Shown here: positions 47,750 to 57,340 of the stretch, one piece after another
Numbering within the stretch: position 1 is the first letter of the stretch
Layout of the letters: every line of letters starts with the position of its first letter
Origin: JABDIP01 sp965250245
GTDB lineage: Bacteria > Pseudomonadota > Alphaproteobacteria > DSM-16000 > Inquilinaceae
Direction: 5' to 3'
Length of the DNA stretch: 64,000 bases
NCBI GenBank assembly: GCA_965250245.1
Contig: OZ252296.1
Span: forward strand, 1,674,001-1,738,000
Notes under the pieces: model-generated
The model's database searches: none
Seen by the model: only the letters and a program-made list of their open reading frames with translations
What the model was told of the DNA's origin: nothing
Made by a program: the position numbers and the translations under genes

Positions 47750-49000
47750 CTAGAACCGCGGCCGCGCGAAAGACCAGCCGGGCCAGTGCTTGCGCATCTC
47801 GGCCTCGTCGTCCCGCATCTCGTAGCCGCGCTCGAGATAGGTGCGATGAAGCCGGGCCAGGGCCTCCCTGTCCAGGGTCACGCCGAGGCCCGGTCCTGGC
47901 GGCACGGCGAGGGCGCCGCCGTCGAACGAGAACCGGTCGCCTTCGATGACCTCGTCGGTCTGCCAGGGGTAATGGGTGTCGCAATCGTAGGTCAGGTTCG
48001 GCGTCGCGGCGGCCAGATGGGTCATGGCTGCCAGGCTGATCCCGAGATGCGAATTCGAGTGCATCGACAGGCCGATGCCCCAGATCGCACAGATCCGGGC
48101 GAGATCGCGGCTGGCAGCGAGGCCGCCCCAATAATGGTGGTCCGAGAGGATGACGCGGACGGCGTCCTGGGCAATCCCCGGCGGCAGATGCGCGTCGGCC
48201 ACGACGCACATATTGGTGGCCAGCGGCACATCCGTGGCGGCCTGAACCGAGGCCATGGCGGGAATTCCAAGGGTCGGGTCCTCAAGATACTCGATCAAGC
48301 CCTCGAGGCGCGGCAGCAGGTTCAGGGTGGTCTGCAGATGCCAGCCGCCATTGGGGTCGATGCGGAGCGGTGCGTCGGGGAAGGCGGCCCGCAGGGCTTC
48401 CAGGCCGGCGATTTCGGCTTCCGGCTCCAATATGCCGGCCTTGAGCTTGATGGATCGGAAGCCGTGCCGATCGATCATCGTCCGGGCTTCGTCGACGAGC
48501 TGTTCCGGACTCAGCACCTCGCCCCAGACATCGTCCCGATCCGCGCCGGCATGGTGGCCGAATTTGTAGAAGAGATAGGCCGAGAAGGGGACGGTTTCGC
48601 GCACCTGCCCGCCGAGCAGGTCGCAGAGACGCCGGCCGGTGGATTTTCCATAGGCGTCCCACATTGCCACCTCGACGGCGCCGACGACGCGCGGCAGCAG
48701 TCGCTCGTCGACACCGGTGTGCCCTTGCATGTCGCCCCGGACGGCGTCGCGCGCGCGCGACCACAGGCCATTGAGGTCCGTCACCTCCAGCCCTGCCAGC
48801 CTTGGCGTCAGCGCTGCAAGCCCGTCCAGCACCGGCCTTGTGCCGTAGCTCTCGCCAAGCCCGATCACTCCGTCCTCGGTCTCGACCTCGATGATCGAGC
48901 GCAGCGCGTAGGGCTGGTGGCAGCCGGCATTGTTGAGGAGCGGCGGATCCGCGAAAGCGATCGGCGTGACGCGGATATCGGCAATGCGGAGGTCAGACAA
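47750..49000 (-). CDS. Glucarate dehydratase-like enolase-superfamily enzyme
   Basis: A 416-aa member of the glucarate dehydratase subgroup. Catalytic features in order are SIKLKAG (KxK), RIDPNGGW and YLEDP (metal ligands), ATNMCVV (Asn as third ligand, diagnostic of GlucD), SDHHYWGG (Asp of the His-Asp pair) and SMHSNSHLG (His base). It would dehydrate D-glucarate or a close aldarate to 5-keto-4-deoxyglucarate, the substrate of KdgD encoded at 61997. TTG 49000 with GAGGG upstream is used; it overlaps the previous stop. Confidence 0.88.
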   Translation of the reverse strand: MSDLRIADIRVTPIAFADPPLLNNAGCHQPYALRSIIEVETEDGVIGLGESYGTRPVLDGLAALTPRLAGLEVTDLNGLWSRARDAVRGDMQGHTGVDERLLPRVVGAVEVAMWDAYGKSTGRRLCDLLGGQVRETVPFSAYLFYKFGHHAGADRDDVWGEVLSPEQLVDEARTMIDRHGFRSIKLKAGILEPEAEIAGLEALRAAFPDAPLRIDPNGGWHLQTTLNLLPRLEGLIEYLEDPTLGIPAMASVQAATDVPLATNMCVVADAHLPPGIAQDAVRVILSDHHYWGGLAASRDLARICAIWGIGLSMHSNSHLGISLAAMTHLAAATPNLTYDCDTHYPWQTDEVIEGDRFSFDGGALAVPPGPGLGVTLDREALARLHRTYLERGYEMRDDEAEMRKHWPGWSFARPRF

Positions 49001-50144
49001 GATTGCCCTCAATGTAGTCGAGGTTCAGATCCTGCCCGAGGCCGGGATCGTCGCGGAAATGCACATAGCCGTCGGCGTCCATCTCGTCGTCGATGCGGTT
49101 CTGGTAGTCGCGGGGTTCGTCGTAATCGATGAACGGGTGCAGCAATCCGCGCTCGTAATAGGTCGTGTTGGGAATGGCGGCGACCACGGCCATGTTGCCG
49201 GCGCCGGTGCCATGGACCTCGCACGACATGTGGAAGCTCTCGGCAAGCTTTGCGGTCTTCATCGCCGGCGAGATGCCGCCCACGTCCCAGACCCCCGTCC
49301 GGAGCATGTCGCAGGCCCCTTTGGCGGCCCATTCGGCGCGGGTCCAGTGCTTGCCGGTCATGCTTTCGGGTCCGAGGATGTTCAGGCGCGGCGTGCGCGC
49401 GGTCAGCCACTGGTAGGACGACAGGGACGCCTCCTCCATCATCTCCTCGATCCAGAGATAGCCGAGCTCCTCCAGCCGTTGGCAGAGCCACAGGCTGTCG
49501 GCGCGCGAATACCAGTGGTTGGGGTCGAGCATGAGCGGCATGTCGGGCCCCACGGCTTCGCGGACCGCGGCGCAGGCGGCGTAGTCCTTCCGGACATCTG
49601 GCGCGCCGGGGATCGGCGGCATCCAGCCATGGAGCTTGATCGCCTTGTAGCCACGCGCCTCGACCATCCACTCGGCGAACCGCGCATAGTCCTCGGGCGT
49701 TGCAAGACCGCCTTCGAGATCGTCGCCGCACATGGTCGATCCGTAGGCCAGGATCTTGTCATGATAGCCGCCCAGCAGCTTCCAGACCGGCTGGCCGGTG
49801 GCCTTGCCGATCAGGTCCCACAGCGCCAGGTCGACGGCGCAAAGGACGCGATCCGTCAGCTTCATGGCGCTGCCGCGCTGCCATTTGTAGAGCGCCTGCC
49901 ACAGCGCTTCGGAGCGCATCGGATCGGCGCCGAGCAGGACCGGGCGGACGAATTTCTCAAGGAGCGACTCTTCGACGTCCCCCGGCCGCGCGACGACCCG
50001 ACCTATGGTGCCGTCATCGCAGGTAATCTCCAGAATCGCCGAACTGGTCTGCCTTTCCGGGGACGGATGGGCGTGCCCGTCGCTGTCATGGGCCTGGTTG
50101 GTCGAATGGCGAAAGACCTTCGCGCCAATATGTTCGATCTTCAT
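48993..50144 (-). CDS. Mandelate racemase/muconate lactonizing enzyme family protein
   Basis: A 383-aa enolase-superfamily enzyme. The N-terminal cap has HDSDGHAHPSPE. Barrel motifs are YKAIKLHGW (Lys base), MLDPNHWYSR (Asp), LWIEEMMEE (Glu), ILGPESMTG (Glu) and CEVHGTGAGNM (His base). This pattern is the mandelate racemase subgroup acting on sugar acids; the exact substrate is not assignable. ATG 50144 has AAGGAAG upstream. It lies in a same-strand run with two other family members, pointing to parallel acid-sugar substrates. Confidence 0.88.
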   Translation of the reverse strand: MKIEHIGAKVFRHSTNQAHDSDGHAHPSPERQTSSAILEITCDDGTIGRVVARPGDVEESLLEKFVRPVLLGADPMRSEALWQALYKWQRGSAMKLTDRVLCAVDLALWDLIGKATGQPVWKLLGGYHDKILAYGSTMCGDDLEGGLATPEDYARFAEWMVEARGYKAIKLHGWMPPIPGAPDVRKDYAACAAVREAVGPDMPLMLDPNHWYSRADSLWLCQRLEELGYLWIEEMMEEASLSSYQWLTARTPRLNILGPESMTGKHWTRAEWAAKGACDMLRTGVWDVGGISPAMKTAKLAESFHMSCEVHGTGAGNMAVVAAIPNTTYYERGLLHPFIDYDEPRDYQNRIDDEMDADGYVHFRDDPGLGQDLNLDYIEGNLV

Positions 50145-50229
50145 GGCCGCTTCCTTTTCGGCAGTCCCGGGAACCGCGCGACCGGATTGGCGCGCGCGCG
50201 GCCGATATCGGGTTCGATGCGGGGCGCGG

Positions 50230-51432
50230 TCACCGGCGGAGCTTCCGCGCCCGGGCTCTCCGCGTCTGGACGTGCACCGCCTCGTCCGCCGTTCCCTCGA
50301 CATAGGCGCGTCCGTCGTCGGCGGGCGGGTCGGAGACGTTCCGCACCGACGGGTATCGGGCAACCTCGTCCTTCACCAGTTCGACACCCAAGCCGGGCGC
50401 CTCGGGCACGCGGATGGCGCCGTCCTCGACTTTCAGGACCGGTCGCACCACGTCGTAGCGCCCAGGCCAGTCGAATTCGATCCGCTCGAGCAGGAGCGCG
50501 TTCGGAACGGTGGCCATGACGTGCAGCGCGGCGAATTCCGCCACCGGCCCGAGCGAGCCGGAATGGGGGGCGAGCATGATGCCGTGGGCTTCGGCCATCG
50601 CGGCGATCTTGCGCATCTGCGTGATCCCGCCCGCCCGACCGGTATCGGGCTGGATGACATCGACGAGATCGCGTTCGATCAGCGGGCGTATGCCGTGGAT
50701 CGTGCCCACCCGCTCGCCGGCGGCCAGGGGAACGGTGACGGCATCGCGGACCCGGGCGAATGCATCCAGGTTCTCCGGCGCGACCGGGTCTTCGTAGAAC
50801 AGGAGATCGAAGGCCTCCAGTTCCCGTCCGATCAGAATGGCATCGGCGGCCGTCATCCAGCTGGGCCCGTGCGCGTCGACCGCAAGGTCGTTCTCCGGGC
50901 CGATGGCCTCGCGCAGCATGGCGACCCGGTCCAGATCGACGATCCCGGTGAACGGCGTCTTGATCGCCGTGATGCCGATGTCGAGGAGCGCCTGGGCCTC
51001 GTCGGCCGTGTGGGCATGACCGTAGACCGGGATGCGGTCGCGGATCGCACCGCCGAGCAGCTGCCAGACCGGGGCGCCGAGCACCTTTCCCTTGATGTCC
51101 CAGAGCGCCATCTCGATGCCGGACAGGGCGCCGGAACCGACCGTCCCGGTCAGGCCATGGCCCATCATCGCCCGGTAGAGATGCCCCCAGAGCCGATCGA
51201 TATGGGCCGGATCCTGGCCGATCAGCAGGTTGGCCAGATCCTGCACCGCCGTCTCGACTACGCGCGGCCATCCCGAGCACTCGCCAATCCCGGTCACGCC
51301 GGCGTCGGTCTCCACCTCGACGAAGAGCCAATTCCGCGAGCCCCGGAAATCCGCGTCGGCGCCCATGGCCCGCATCAGGTCCGGGCGCGCGCCCGGCTGC
51401 ATCAGATAGGTGTGGACTGCGGTGATCTTCAT
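50230..51432 (-). CDS. Mandelate racemase family dehydratase (galactonate dehydratase-like)
   Basis: A 400-aa enolase-superfamily protein. It has ITAIKTPFTG (base region), LAVDAHGPSW, FYEDPVAPEN and PLAAGERVG for the three metal ligands, and VIQPDTGRAGGITQMRKIAAMAE followed by LAPHSGSLGP with the His base. The layout matches DgoD-like sugar acid dehydratases. Its start overlaps the ABC ATPase stop (ATGA). The last 30 residues are a basic tail beyond the usual barrel end. Confidence 0.88.
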   Translation of the reverse strand: MKITAVHTYLMQPGARPDLMRAMGADADFRGSRNWLFVEVETDAGVTGIGECSGWPRVVETAVQDLANLLIGQDPAHIDRLWGHLYRAMMGHGLTGTVGSGALSGIEMALWDIKGKVLGAPVWQLLGGAIRDRIPVYGHAHTADEAQALLDIGITAIKTPFTGIVDLDRVAMLREAIGPENDLAVDAHGPSWMTAADAILIGRELEAFDLLFYEDPVAPENLDAFARVRDAVTVPLAAGERVGTIHGIRPLIERDLVDVIQPDTGRAGGITQMRKIAAMAEAHGIMLAPHSGSLGPVAEFAALHVMATVPNALLLERIEFDWPGRYDVVRPVLKVEDGAIRVPEAPGLGVELVKDEVARYPSVRNVSDPPADDGRAYVEGTADEAVHVQTRRARARKLRR

Positions 51433-53117
51433 GCGTCCTCGCGGTACCTGTGCCGTTGCCGCGTCCCCCGCAGGGCGGGATCGGAGATCGGCACGGAGGA
51501 GAGAAGGGCCTTGGTGTAGGGGTGCTGCGGGTCGGTGATGATCTGCTCGGTCTCGCCGATCTCGACGATCCGCCCCCGGAACATCACCGCCACCCGGTCG
51601 CAGAAGTATCGGATCACCGCCATGTCGTGGCTGATGAAGATGAAGGAGAGGCCGAGATCGGCCTGCAGCCGGAGGAGCAGGTCGAGGACCTGGGTGCGGA
51701 TCGACACGTCGAGCGCCGAGGTCGGCTCGTCGGCGATCACCAGCTTGGGCTCCAGCGCGATGGCGCGGGCGACGACGATCCTCTGCCGTTGGCCGCCGGA
51801 GAAGGCATGGGGGTAGCGCTCCATCATCCCGGGATCCAGGCCGACCTGGCGCAGCAAGGTGCCGACCCTGTCCTCAAGCTCGGATCCGGCCGCCAGCCCG
51901 TTCACCACCAGCGGTTCCGCGATGATCTGCTTCACCGTCATGCGCGGGTTGAGCGAGGCAAACGGGTCCTGGAAGATCATCCGGATCTGCTGGCGGTAGG
52001 CCTTGAGCTCGGCCCGGTCCGCAGCGACGAGGTCGGCGCCGTGATAGCCGATCGCGCCGGCGGTCGGATCGTAGACACGGGCGATGCAGCGCCCGACGGT
52101 GGTCTTGCCCGACCCGGACTCGCCGACGATGCCGAGCGCCTCCCCCTGCTTGAGGTTGAAGCTGACCCCGTCGACCGCCTTGGTGGTGTCGGTGATCCGC
52201 TGCAGGAAGCCCTGCCGCTTGTGAAAATGCAGCCGCAGATCGTCGACGCGGAGGATGTCCGGCGCGCCCGGCTTGGGCCCGACCTTGGCATCGGCCGGCA
52301 GCTCAAGCCGCTTGACCGCGCCCAGCAGCTTCTTGGTGTAGGGATGGCTCTGATGGGCGAAGAGCGCCCGCGTCTCGCCGCGCTCCACCACATGCCCCTT
52401 CTCCATGACGACCACGTCGTCGGCGAGTTCTGCCACCACCCCCATGTCGTGGGTGATGAACATGATGGCCATGCCGAGCTCGCTCTGCAGCTTGCGCATC
52501 AGATCCAGGATCTCGGCCTGGGTCGTGACGTCGAGCGCCGTGGTGGGTTCGTCCGCGATCAGGACGTCGGGATGGCAGGACAGCGCCATGGCGATCATTG
52601 CCCTCTGGCGCATGCCGCCGGAATACTCGAAGGGATACTGGTCCAGCGCTTTCTTGGGCTTCGGGATCTCCACCTGCTCCAGCATCTCGCGCGCCAGCTC
52701 CCGCGCCTCCTTCTTCGTGACGTCGCGATGCAGCCGAACGGCCTCGACGATCTGGTCGCCGATGGTGTGCACCGGGGAGAGCGAGCTCATCGGCTCCTGG
52801 AAGATCATGCCGATGCGCCCGCCGCGTATGGCACGGATCGCCTTGCCGCAGGGATCAAGGGACGTTAAATCGACCTGTTCTCCGGCCGCCGGCCGGAAGA
52901 GCACCTGCCCGCCATTAATGACCCCCGGCCGCGGAACCATGTTTAGGATGGTCCGCGCCATCACCGATTTGCCCGATCCGGATTCCCCTACGATGGCGGT
53001 CGTCTTGCCGCGGTGAAGATCGAAGCCGACGCCGTGGAGCACGTTCAGCATGCCCTGCCGCATCTGGAAGCCGACGGTCAGCTGCTCGACGCTGATGATC
53101 GGTGCGTCAGTGCCCAT
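51429..53117 (-). CDS. Fused dipeptide/oligosaccharide ABC transporter ATPase (DppD-DppF type)
   Basis: A 562-aa protein with two complete ABC cassettes. The first has Walker A GESGSGKSV, signature YSGGMRQRAMIA and Walker B VLIADEPTTALD. The second has GESGSGKTTVG, FSGGQRQRIVVA and LVIADEPTSALD. C-terminal OppD/F extensions occur after each. It energises uptake by the two permeases immediately upstream. ATG 53117 is taken, overlapping the permease stop by 11 bases; an alternative ATG is at 53132. Confidence 0.93.
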   Translation of the reverse strand: MGTDAPIISVEQLTVGFQMRQGMLNVLHGVGFDLHRGKTTAIVGESGSGKSVMARTILNMVPRPGVINGGQVLFRPAAGEQVDLTSLDPCGKAIRAIRGGRIGMIFQEPMSSLSPVHTIGDQIVEAVRLHRDVTKKEARELAREMLEQVEIPKPKKALDQYPFEYSGGMRQRAMIAMALSCHPDVLIADEPTTALDVTTQAEILDLMRKLQSELGMAIMFITHDMGVVAELADDVVVMEKGHVVERGETRALFAHQSHPYTKKLLGAVKRLELPADAKVGPKPGAPDILRVDDLRLHFHKRQGFLQRITDTTKAVDGVSFNLKQGEALGIVGESGSGKTTVGRCIARVYDPTAGAIGYHGADLVAADRAELKAYRQQIRMIFQDPFASLNPRMTVKQIIAEPLVVNGLAAGSELEDRVGTLLRQVGLDPGMMERYPHAFSGGQRQRIVVARAIALEPKLVIADEPTSALDVSIRTQVLDLLLRLQADLGLSFIFISHDMAVIRYFCDRVAVMFRGRIVEIGETEQIITDPQHPYTKALLSSVPISDPALRGTRQRHRYREDA

Positions 53118-54246
53118 AGGGGTCCGCGGCATCGCGCATGCCGTCTCCGAGGAAGTTGAAGGCCAGGACGGCCACGACGACGAAACCGCCCGGAATGAAC
53201 AGCCAGGGCGCTTGGCTGATCGAGCGGATGTTCTGCGCCTCCTTCAGCAGCACGCCCCAGGAGATCGCCGGCGGCTGCAGGCCGAGGCCGAGGAAGGAGA
53301 GCGAGGTCTCCGCCAGGATCATCAGCGGGATCGCAAGGGTCAGCGAGGCGATGATGTGGGAGGTCAGCGAAGGCAGCATGTGGCGGAAGATGATCCGGGC
53401 CTCCGACGCGCCGTCCAGACGGGCGGCGATGACGAAATCCTCGTTCTTCATCGCCAGGAAGCGGCCCCTCACCACGCGTCCGAGTTCGGTCCAGCCGACA
53501 AGCGAAACGATGAGCGTGATCACGAAATACTGCTGGTAGATCGGCCAGGAGGGCGGCAGGGCCGCCGCCAGCGCCAGCCAGATGGGGATCGTCGGCAGGC
53601 TGAGGACGAATTCGATCAGGCGCTGGATCACCGCATCGATCCGGCCGCCGTAATAGCCCGAGAGCCCTCCCAGGGTGATCCCGAGCACCAGCGAAATGGC
53701 GACGCCGACCAGGCCGATCGACATGGATATGCGGGTGCCGTACATGATCCGGCTGAACATGTCCCGCCCCAGTCGGTCGGCCCCGAACAGGAAGAACTTG
53801 TCGCGCGGATTCACCGTGGCAAAGAGGTGGATGTCGGTCTCCCAGAGCCCCCAGAACTTGTACTCCGGGCCCCTCCCGAACAGCTCCAGATAGATCTTCT
53901 CGCCGGACGGTTCGTAGCTGATAGCAAGCGTGTCGGGATCGCGTTTGCGGTCCATCTCGTAGACATAGGGCCGGATCGCCCAGCCATCGTCGCCCGTGTC
54001 CAGCAGATGGATCATCTGCGGCGGATGGAACACGGCCCGGCGGTTCTGCTTGCTTGGGTCGTCCGGTGCGATGAATTCGGCGAAGGCGGAGACTAGGTAG
54101 AGCAGACCGATCACCCACAGCCCGATCATCGCCAGGCGATGCTTCTTGAAGGCCCACCGGGTCAGCTGCCATTGCGATGCGATGGCGACCTTGTCGTATT
54201 TGCTGCCGGTCTGGACGGTGAGTTCGGGGCTGGTCGCGTCAGTCAT
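53107..54246 (-). CDS. ABC transporter permease (DppC/OppC-like)
   Basis: A 379-aa inner-membrane permease. One N-terminal membrane helix is followed by an unusually long periplasmic loop (about 60-150, with GLWETDIHLFATVNPRDK). The BPD domain then follows with GADRLGRDMFSRIMYGTRIS and the EAA loop AARLDGASEARIIFRHMLP. Long loops of this kind occur in OppC-type permeases of oligosaccharide importers. It overlaps the DppB-like gene by 8 bases. Confidence 0.93.
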   Translation of the reverse strand: MTDATSPELTVQTGSKYDKVAIASQWQLTRWAFKKHRLAMIGLWVIGLLYLVSAFAEFIAPDDPSKQNRRAVFHPPQMIHLLDTGDDGWAIRPYVYEMDRKRDPDTLAISYEPSGEKIYLELFGRGPEYKFWGLWETDIHLFATVNPRDKFFLFGADRLGRDMFSRIMYGTRISMSIGLVGVAISLVLGITLGGLSGYYGGRIDAVIQRLIEFVLSLPTIPIWLALAAALPPSWPIYQQYFVITLIVSLVGWTELGRVVRGRFLAMKNEDFVIAARLDGASEARIIFRHMLPSLTSHIIASLTLAIPLMILAETSLSFLGLGLQPPAISWGVLLKEAQNIRSISQAPWLFIPGGFVVVAVLAFNFLGDGMRDAADPYGH

Positions 54247-55225
54247 ATTTTACGCGCGGATCCAGGAGAACCAGGAGGATGTCGGAGATCAGCATGCCCA
54301 CCACCGTGAGCGACGACAGCAACAGCACGAAGGCGCCGGCCAGGTACATGTCCTGCGCCAGAAGCGCCTGCAGCATCAGGGGCCCCGCAGTCGGCAGGCT
54401 GAGCACGATCGCCGTCACCACGGCGCCGGAAACCAGGTTCGGAAGCACCCAGCCGATGGTCGAGATGAACGGGTTGAGCGCCACCCGGACCGGGTATTTC
54501 ATGATCAGCCAGTATTCGTTGAGTCCCTTGGCGCGGGCGGTGTCGACGTAAGGCTTGTTGAGCTCGTCGAGCAGGTTGGCGCGCATGATGCGGATCAGGC
54601 TCGCCGTGGCGGAGGTGCCGAGCACGATGACCGGCAGCCAGAGATGCTCCATCAGGTTGACGAACTTGCCCCAGGACCACGGCGCGTTCTTGTATTCGTT
54701 GGAGAACAGCCCACCGACATCGGTGCCGAAATGGACCACGCCGATGTACATGAGGATCAGGGCCAGCAGGAAATTCGGCGTGGCGAGGCCGATGAAGCCG
54801 ATGGTCGTGGCGATGTAGTCGCCGACGGAGTACTTCTTCACGGCGGAATAGACGCCGATCGGAAAGGCCACGGCCCAGGTGAAGAGGAGCGTGGCGAAGG
54901 ACAGGCAGATCGTCAGCGCCATGCGCGACCAGAGCAGATCGCTGACCGGCTGACGCCATTCGAAACTCATGCCGAAATCGCCCACCATCAGGCGGCCGAC
55001 CCATTTGAAGTACTGGACGTAGAGCGGTTGATCGAGGCCGAAGCGCTGGCGGAGGTTGTCGATGGAGGCCTGATCAAGCACCTCGTTCGACTCGCCGAGC
55101 TTGGCGATATAGGTGGTGAGATAGTCGCCCGGCGGCGCCTGAATCAACAGGAAGGCCACCACCGACACGGCGAACAGGAACGGCACCATCCAGAGAATTC
55201 GCTTGATGATGAAGCGCCAGATCAT
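54239..55225 (-). CDS. ABC transporter permease (DppB/OppB-like)
   Basis: A 328-aa permease with six predicted membrane helices. It starts WRFIIKRILWMVPFLFAVSVVAFLLIQ, a classical DppB N terminus. The EAA loop is DTARAKGLNEYWLIMKYPVRVAL, and the C-terminal helices include LLSSLTVVGMLISDILLVLLDPR. It lies 67 bases after the binding-protein gene, with a stem-loop between. Confidence 0.93.
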   Translation of the reverse strand: MIWRFIIKRILWMVPFLFAVSVVAFLLIQAPPGDYLTTYIAKLGESNEVLDQASIDNLRQRFGLDQPLYVQYFKWVGRLMVGDFGMSFEWRQPVSDLLWSRMALTICLSFATLLFTWAVAFPIGVYSAVKKYSVGDYIATTIGFIGLATPNFLLALILMYIGVVHFGTDVGGLFSNEYKNAPWSWGKFVNLMEHLWLPVIVLGTSATASLIRIMRANLLDELNKPYVDTARAKGLNEYWLIMKYPVRVALNPFISTIGWVLPNLVSGAVVTAIVLSLPTAGPLMLQALLAQDMYLAGAFVLLLSSLTVVGMLISDILLVLLDPRVKYD

Positions 55226-55246
55226 GGTCTGCCCGCCGAATTGCTG

Positions 55247-55273
55247 CCGCCGGCCCCCATAGAGGGCCGGCGG
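55247..55273 (-). other. Intercistronic stem-loop after the binding-protein gene
   Basis: CCGCCGGCCC (55247-55256) pairs with GGGCCGGCGG (55264-55273), a 10-bp stem and 7-base loop, located just 3' of the solute-binding gene. Such hairpins often protect the binding-protein mRNA and attenuate the downstream permease genes. Confidence 0.65.
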
Positions 55274-55292
55274 TCAGCGGTTGGGTCATGGT

Positions 55293-57215
55293 TCAGTTCG
55301 CGTAGAAGTAGGTCTGCGGCAGTGTCGGCCCGGGATCGGGATACATCCACGAGGCCGGAATCTGGCGCGGAACATTGCGCAGCTCGGTATTGACCACGCC
55401 CACCAGGTTCGGTGCCAGGGAGATGCCGATGATCTCGAATTCATCCGCCGCGATCTGGTGGATCTGACGGAAGATGTCGAGTGCCTTCTCCTGGTCCGGC
55501 TCCTGCTTGAAGGCGTCGTACAGGGCCAGCCGTTCCACCATCGTCTCGCTCGGCTCCTCGCCGTCGGAGCCGCCGGAGAGGTACCAACGCGTCCAGGGAA
55601 TGGCGAACCAGCTGGCCTGCGGATGCACCGCCAGCACGTCGCGCGGGCTGAGGGTCGGATCGAGTCCGCCCGGCGCGCCCCAGACCATGAAGTCATGCTC
55701 GTTGGCCTCGCCGCGGCTGTAGTAGATCGAGCGCTCGACCGAGCCGATGTTCAGATCAACGCCGATCTCTTCCCATTGCTCGTCGATGATCTCCAGCGCG
55801 TCGCCCCAGTCCGGCTGCTCGATGCCGGTGTACTGCACGTTGAACGTCAGCCTCCGACCGTCGGGCAGCAGGCGGTAGCCCTCGCCGTCGCGGTCGGCAT
55901 AACCGGCCGCGTCGAGAAGCTCATTGGCGCGATCCGGGTCGTACTCGGTGTGCTGACGGCCGAGCTGCTCGTTGTAGAGCACATGCGTCGGACGCGGCCC
56001 GATCTGCCACGGCTCGCCCAGGCCCTGATAGACGATATCGATGATCTCTTCCCGGTCGATGGCCAGTGAGAGCGCCACCCGCACGTCGCGGTTCCGGAAC
56101 AGCTCGCGCAAGACCGGGTCCTTGTGCGTGTGGTTGAAGTGGATCGCCATGACGTTCGAATTCGAGTTGATCATGTCGAGGATCTCGTACCCGCCGCTGT
56201 CGGCGTTCTCGGCAAAGACCGGCTTGTTAGCGAGGCCGTCGATGCGGCGGCGCTGCATGTCGATGTTGCCGGCGATCGCTTCGAGGACGATGGCCTGGTT
56301 GTCCTGGACGACATTCATTTCCAGGCGGTCGATATAGGGCAGCTGGTTGCCGTCGGGATCGACCTGCCAGAAATACGGGTTGCGCTCCATCACGACCTGG
56401 GTGGAGCCGGCATCATAACCATCGCCCACGACCACCCACGGATCGAGCGTCGGCCGTTCGGCGTTCGCCCAGCGGTTCGGCGCTTCCACCTCGCCGCAGC
56501 GTAGCCGGAACAGTCCGGGCCAGTCTTCGACGGCCTCGGTGGCATCCACCAACTCCTGGACGTTCGGGTTGTACGCGGGATGGAACTGGCTGCAGTAGTG
56601 CTTGGCCCACAGAACCGGCTCCTGCGCCAGCGGGGTCGCCAGCTCGGTCAGGAAGGTGCCGTAGGGCGCCGCGAATTTCAGCGTAACGGTGTAGTCGTCG
56701 ATCCTCTCCGCCGTCATCGGCTCTCCGCCGACGACGTAGCGGGCCGGCGCGTTGGGATAGAACTCCTCGTTCTGCAGCAGGTCCTCGACGTAGAACATGA
56801 GGTCGTCCGCCGTCAGCGGATGGCCGTCCGACCACCGCATGCCTTCACGCAGCTTGAACGTGAATTCGGAGCCTTCCGCGTTCGTGGTCCAGCTCTCGGC
56901 GACATTCGGAATGACGCCGGAGAAGTCGGCCTTCCAGCGGGTCAGACCCTGCGGGCTGACGACCCGGAGAATGGAGTTGTGGTCGTTCGACCCGCCGAGC
57001 ACACGGCGCAACGTGCCGCCATAGGTGCCGACGGCCTCGTAGGGCGTGATCACTTCCGGCGCGTCCGGCAGTCGTTCGTCCACCGGTGGCAGGTCGCCGG
57101 CGGCGACCCGATCCGCCAGCATGGGCGCCTCGTTGGCCGCGAAGGCCGCCATCGGAATCATGAGCGCGCCTGCGGCCAGGGCCGCCAGCGGCGCGATCGG
57201 CCGGAATTTGCTCAT
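55293..57215 (-). CDS. ABC transporter substrate-binding protein (SBP_bac_5 family)
   Basis: A 640-aa periplasmic binding protein of cluster C. Its signal peptide MSKFRPIAPLAALAAGALMIPMAAFA ends in AFA. Family motifs are FTFKLREGMRWSDGHPLTADDLMF, VVMERNPYFWQVD and NRDVRVALSLAIDREEI. It is about 100 residues longer than DppA, like oligosaccharide-binding members. Given its neighbours, the ligand is probably a sugar acid oligomer rather than peptide (inference). ATG 57215 has a GGAGGAG site. It is the first gene of the operon running left, divergent from gntR. Confidence 0.92.
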   Translation of the reverse strand: MSKFRPIAPLAALAAGALMIPMAAFAANEAPMLADRVAAGDLPPVDERLPDAPEVITPYEAVGTYGGTLRRVLGGSNDHNSILRVVSPQGLTRWKADFSGVIPNVAESWTTNAEGSEFTFKLREGMRWSDGHPLTADDLMFYVEDLLQNEEFYPNAPARYVVGGEPMTAERIDDYTVTLKFAAPYGTFLTELATPLAQEPVLWAKHYCSQFHPAYNPNVQELVDATEAVEDWPGLFRLRCGEVEAPNRWANAERPTLDPWVVVGDGYDAGSTQVVMERNPYFWQVDPDGNQLPYIDRLEMNVVQDNQAIVLEAIAGNIDMQRRRIDGLANKPVFAENADSGGYEILDMINSNSNVMAIHFNHTHKDPVLRELFRNRDVRVALSLAIDREEIIDIVYQGLGEPWQIGPRPTHVLYNEQLGRQHTEYDPDRANELLDAAGYADRDGEGYRLLPDGRRLTFNVQYTGIEQPDWGDALEIIDEQWEEIGVDLNIGSVERSIYYSRGEANEHDFMVWGAPGGLDPTLSPRDVLAVHPQASWFAIPWTRWYLSGGSDGEEPSETMVERLALYDAFKQEPDQEKALDIFRQIHQIAADEFEIIGISLAPNLVGVVNTELRNVPRQIPASWMYPDPGPTLPQTYFYAN

Positions 57216-57274
57216 CGTGTCTCCTCCCTGCTTTATCGTTTTGGCCGTGTCTCCGGATTTAAGTCTGCACCACA

Positions 57275-57289
57275 TTGACAAGTTGTCAA
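57275..57289. promoter_or_regulatory. Candidate GntR operator and divergent promoter
   Basis: TTGACAAGTTGTCAA is a perfect palindrome (7+1+7) in the 125-base gap between the binding-protein gene and gntR. Its left half is a consensus -35 for the + strand, with TCTAAT 17 bases further (57298-57303). Its right half gives TTGACA on the - strand. Binding here would block both promoters, as expected for a FadR/GntR-type repressor released by a sugar-acid ligand. Confidence 0.65.
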
Positions 57290-57340
57290 ACAGATTTTCT
57301 AATGTTGTAAGAGCAGACTCGAGGCCAGGGAGCCTGGGTG

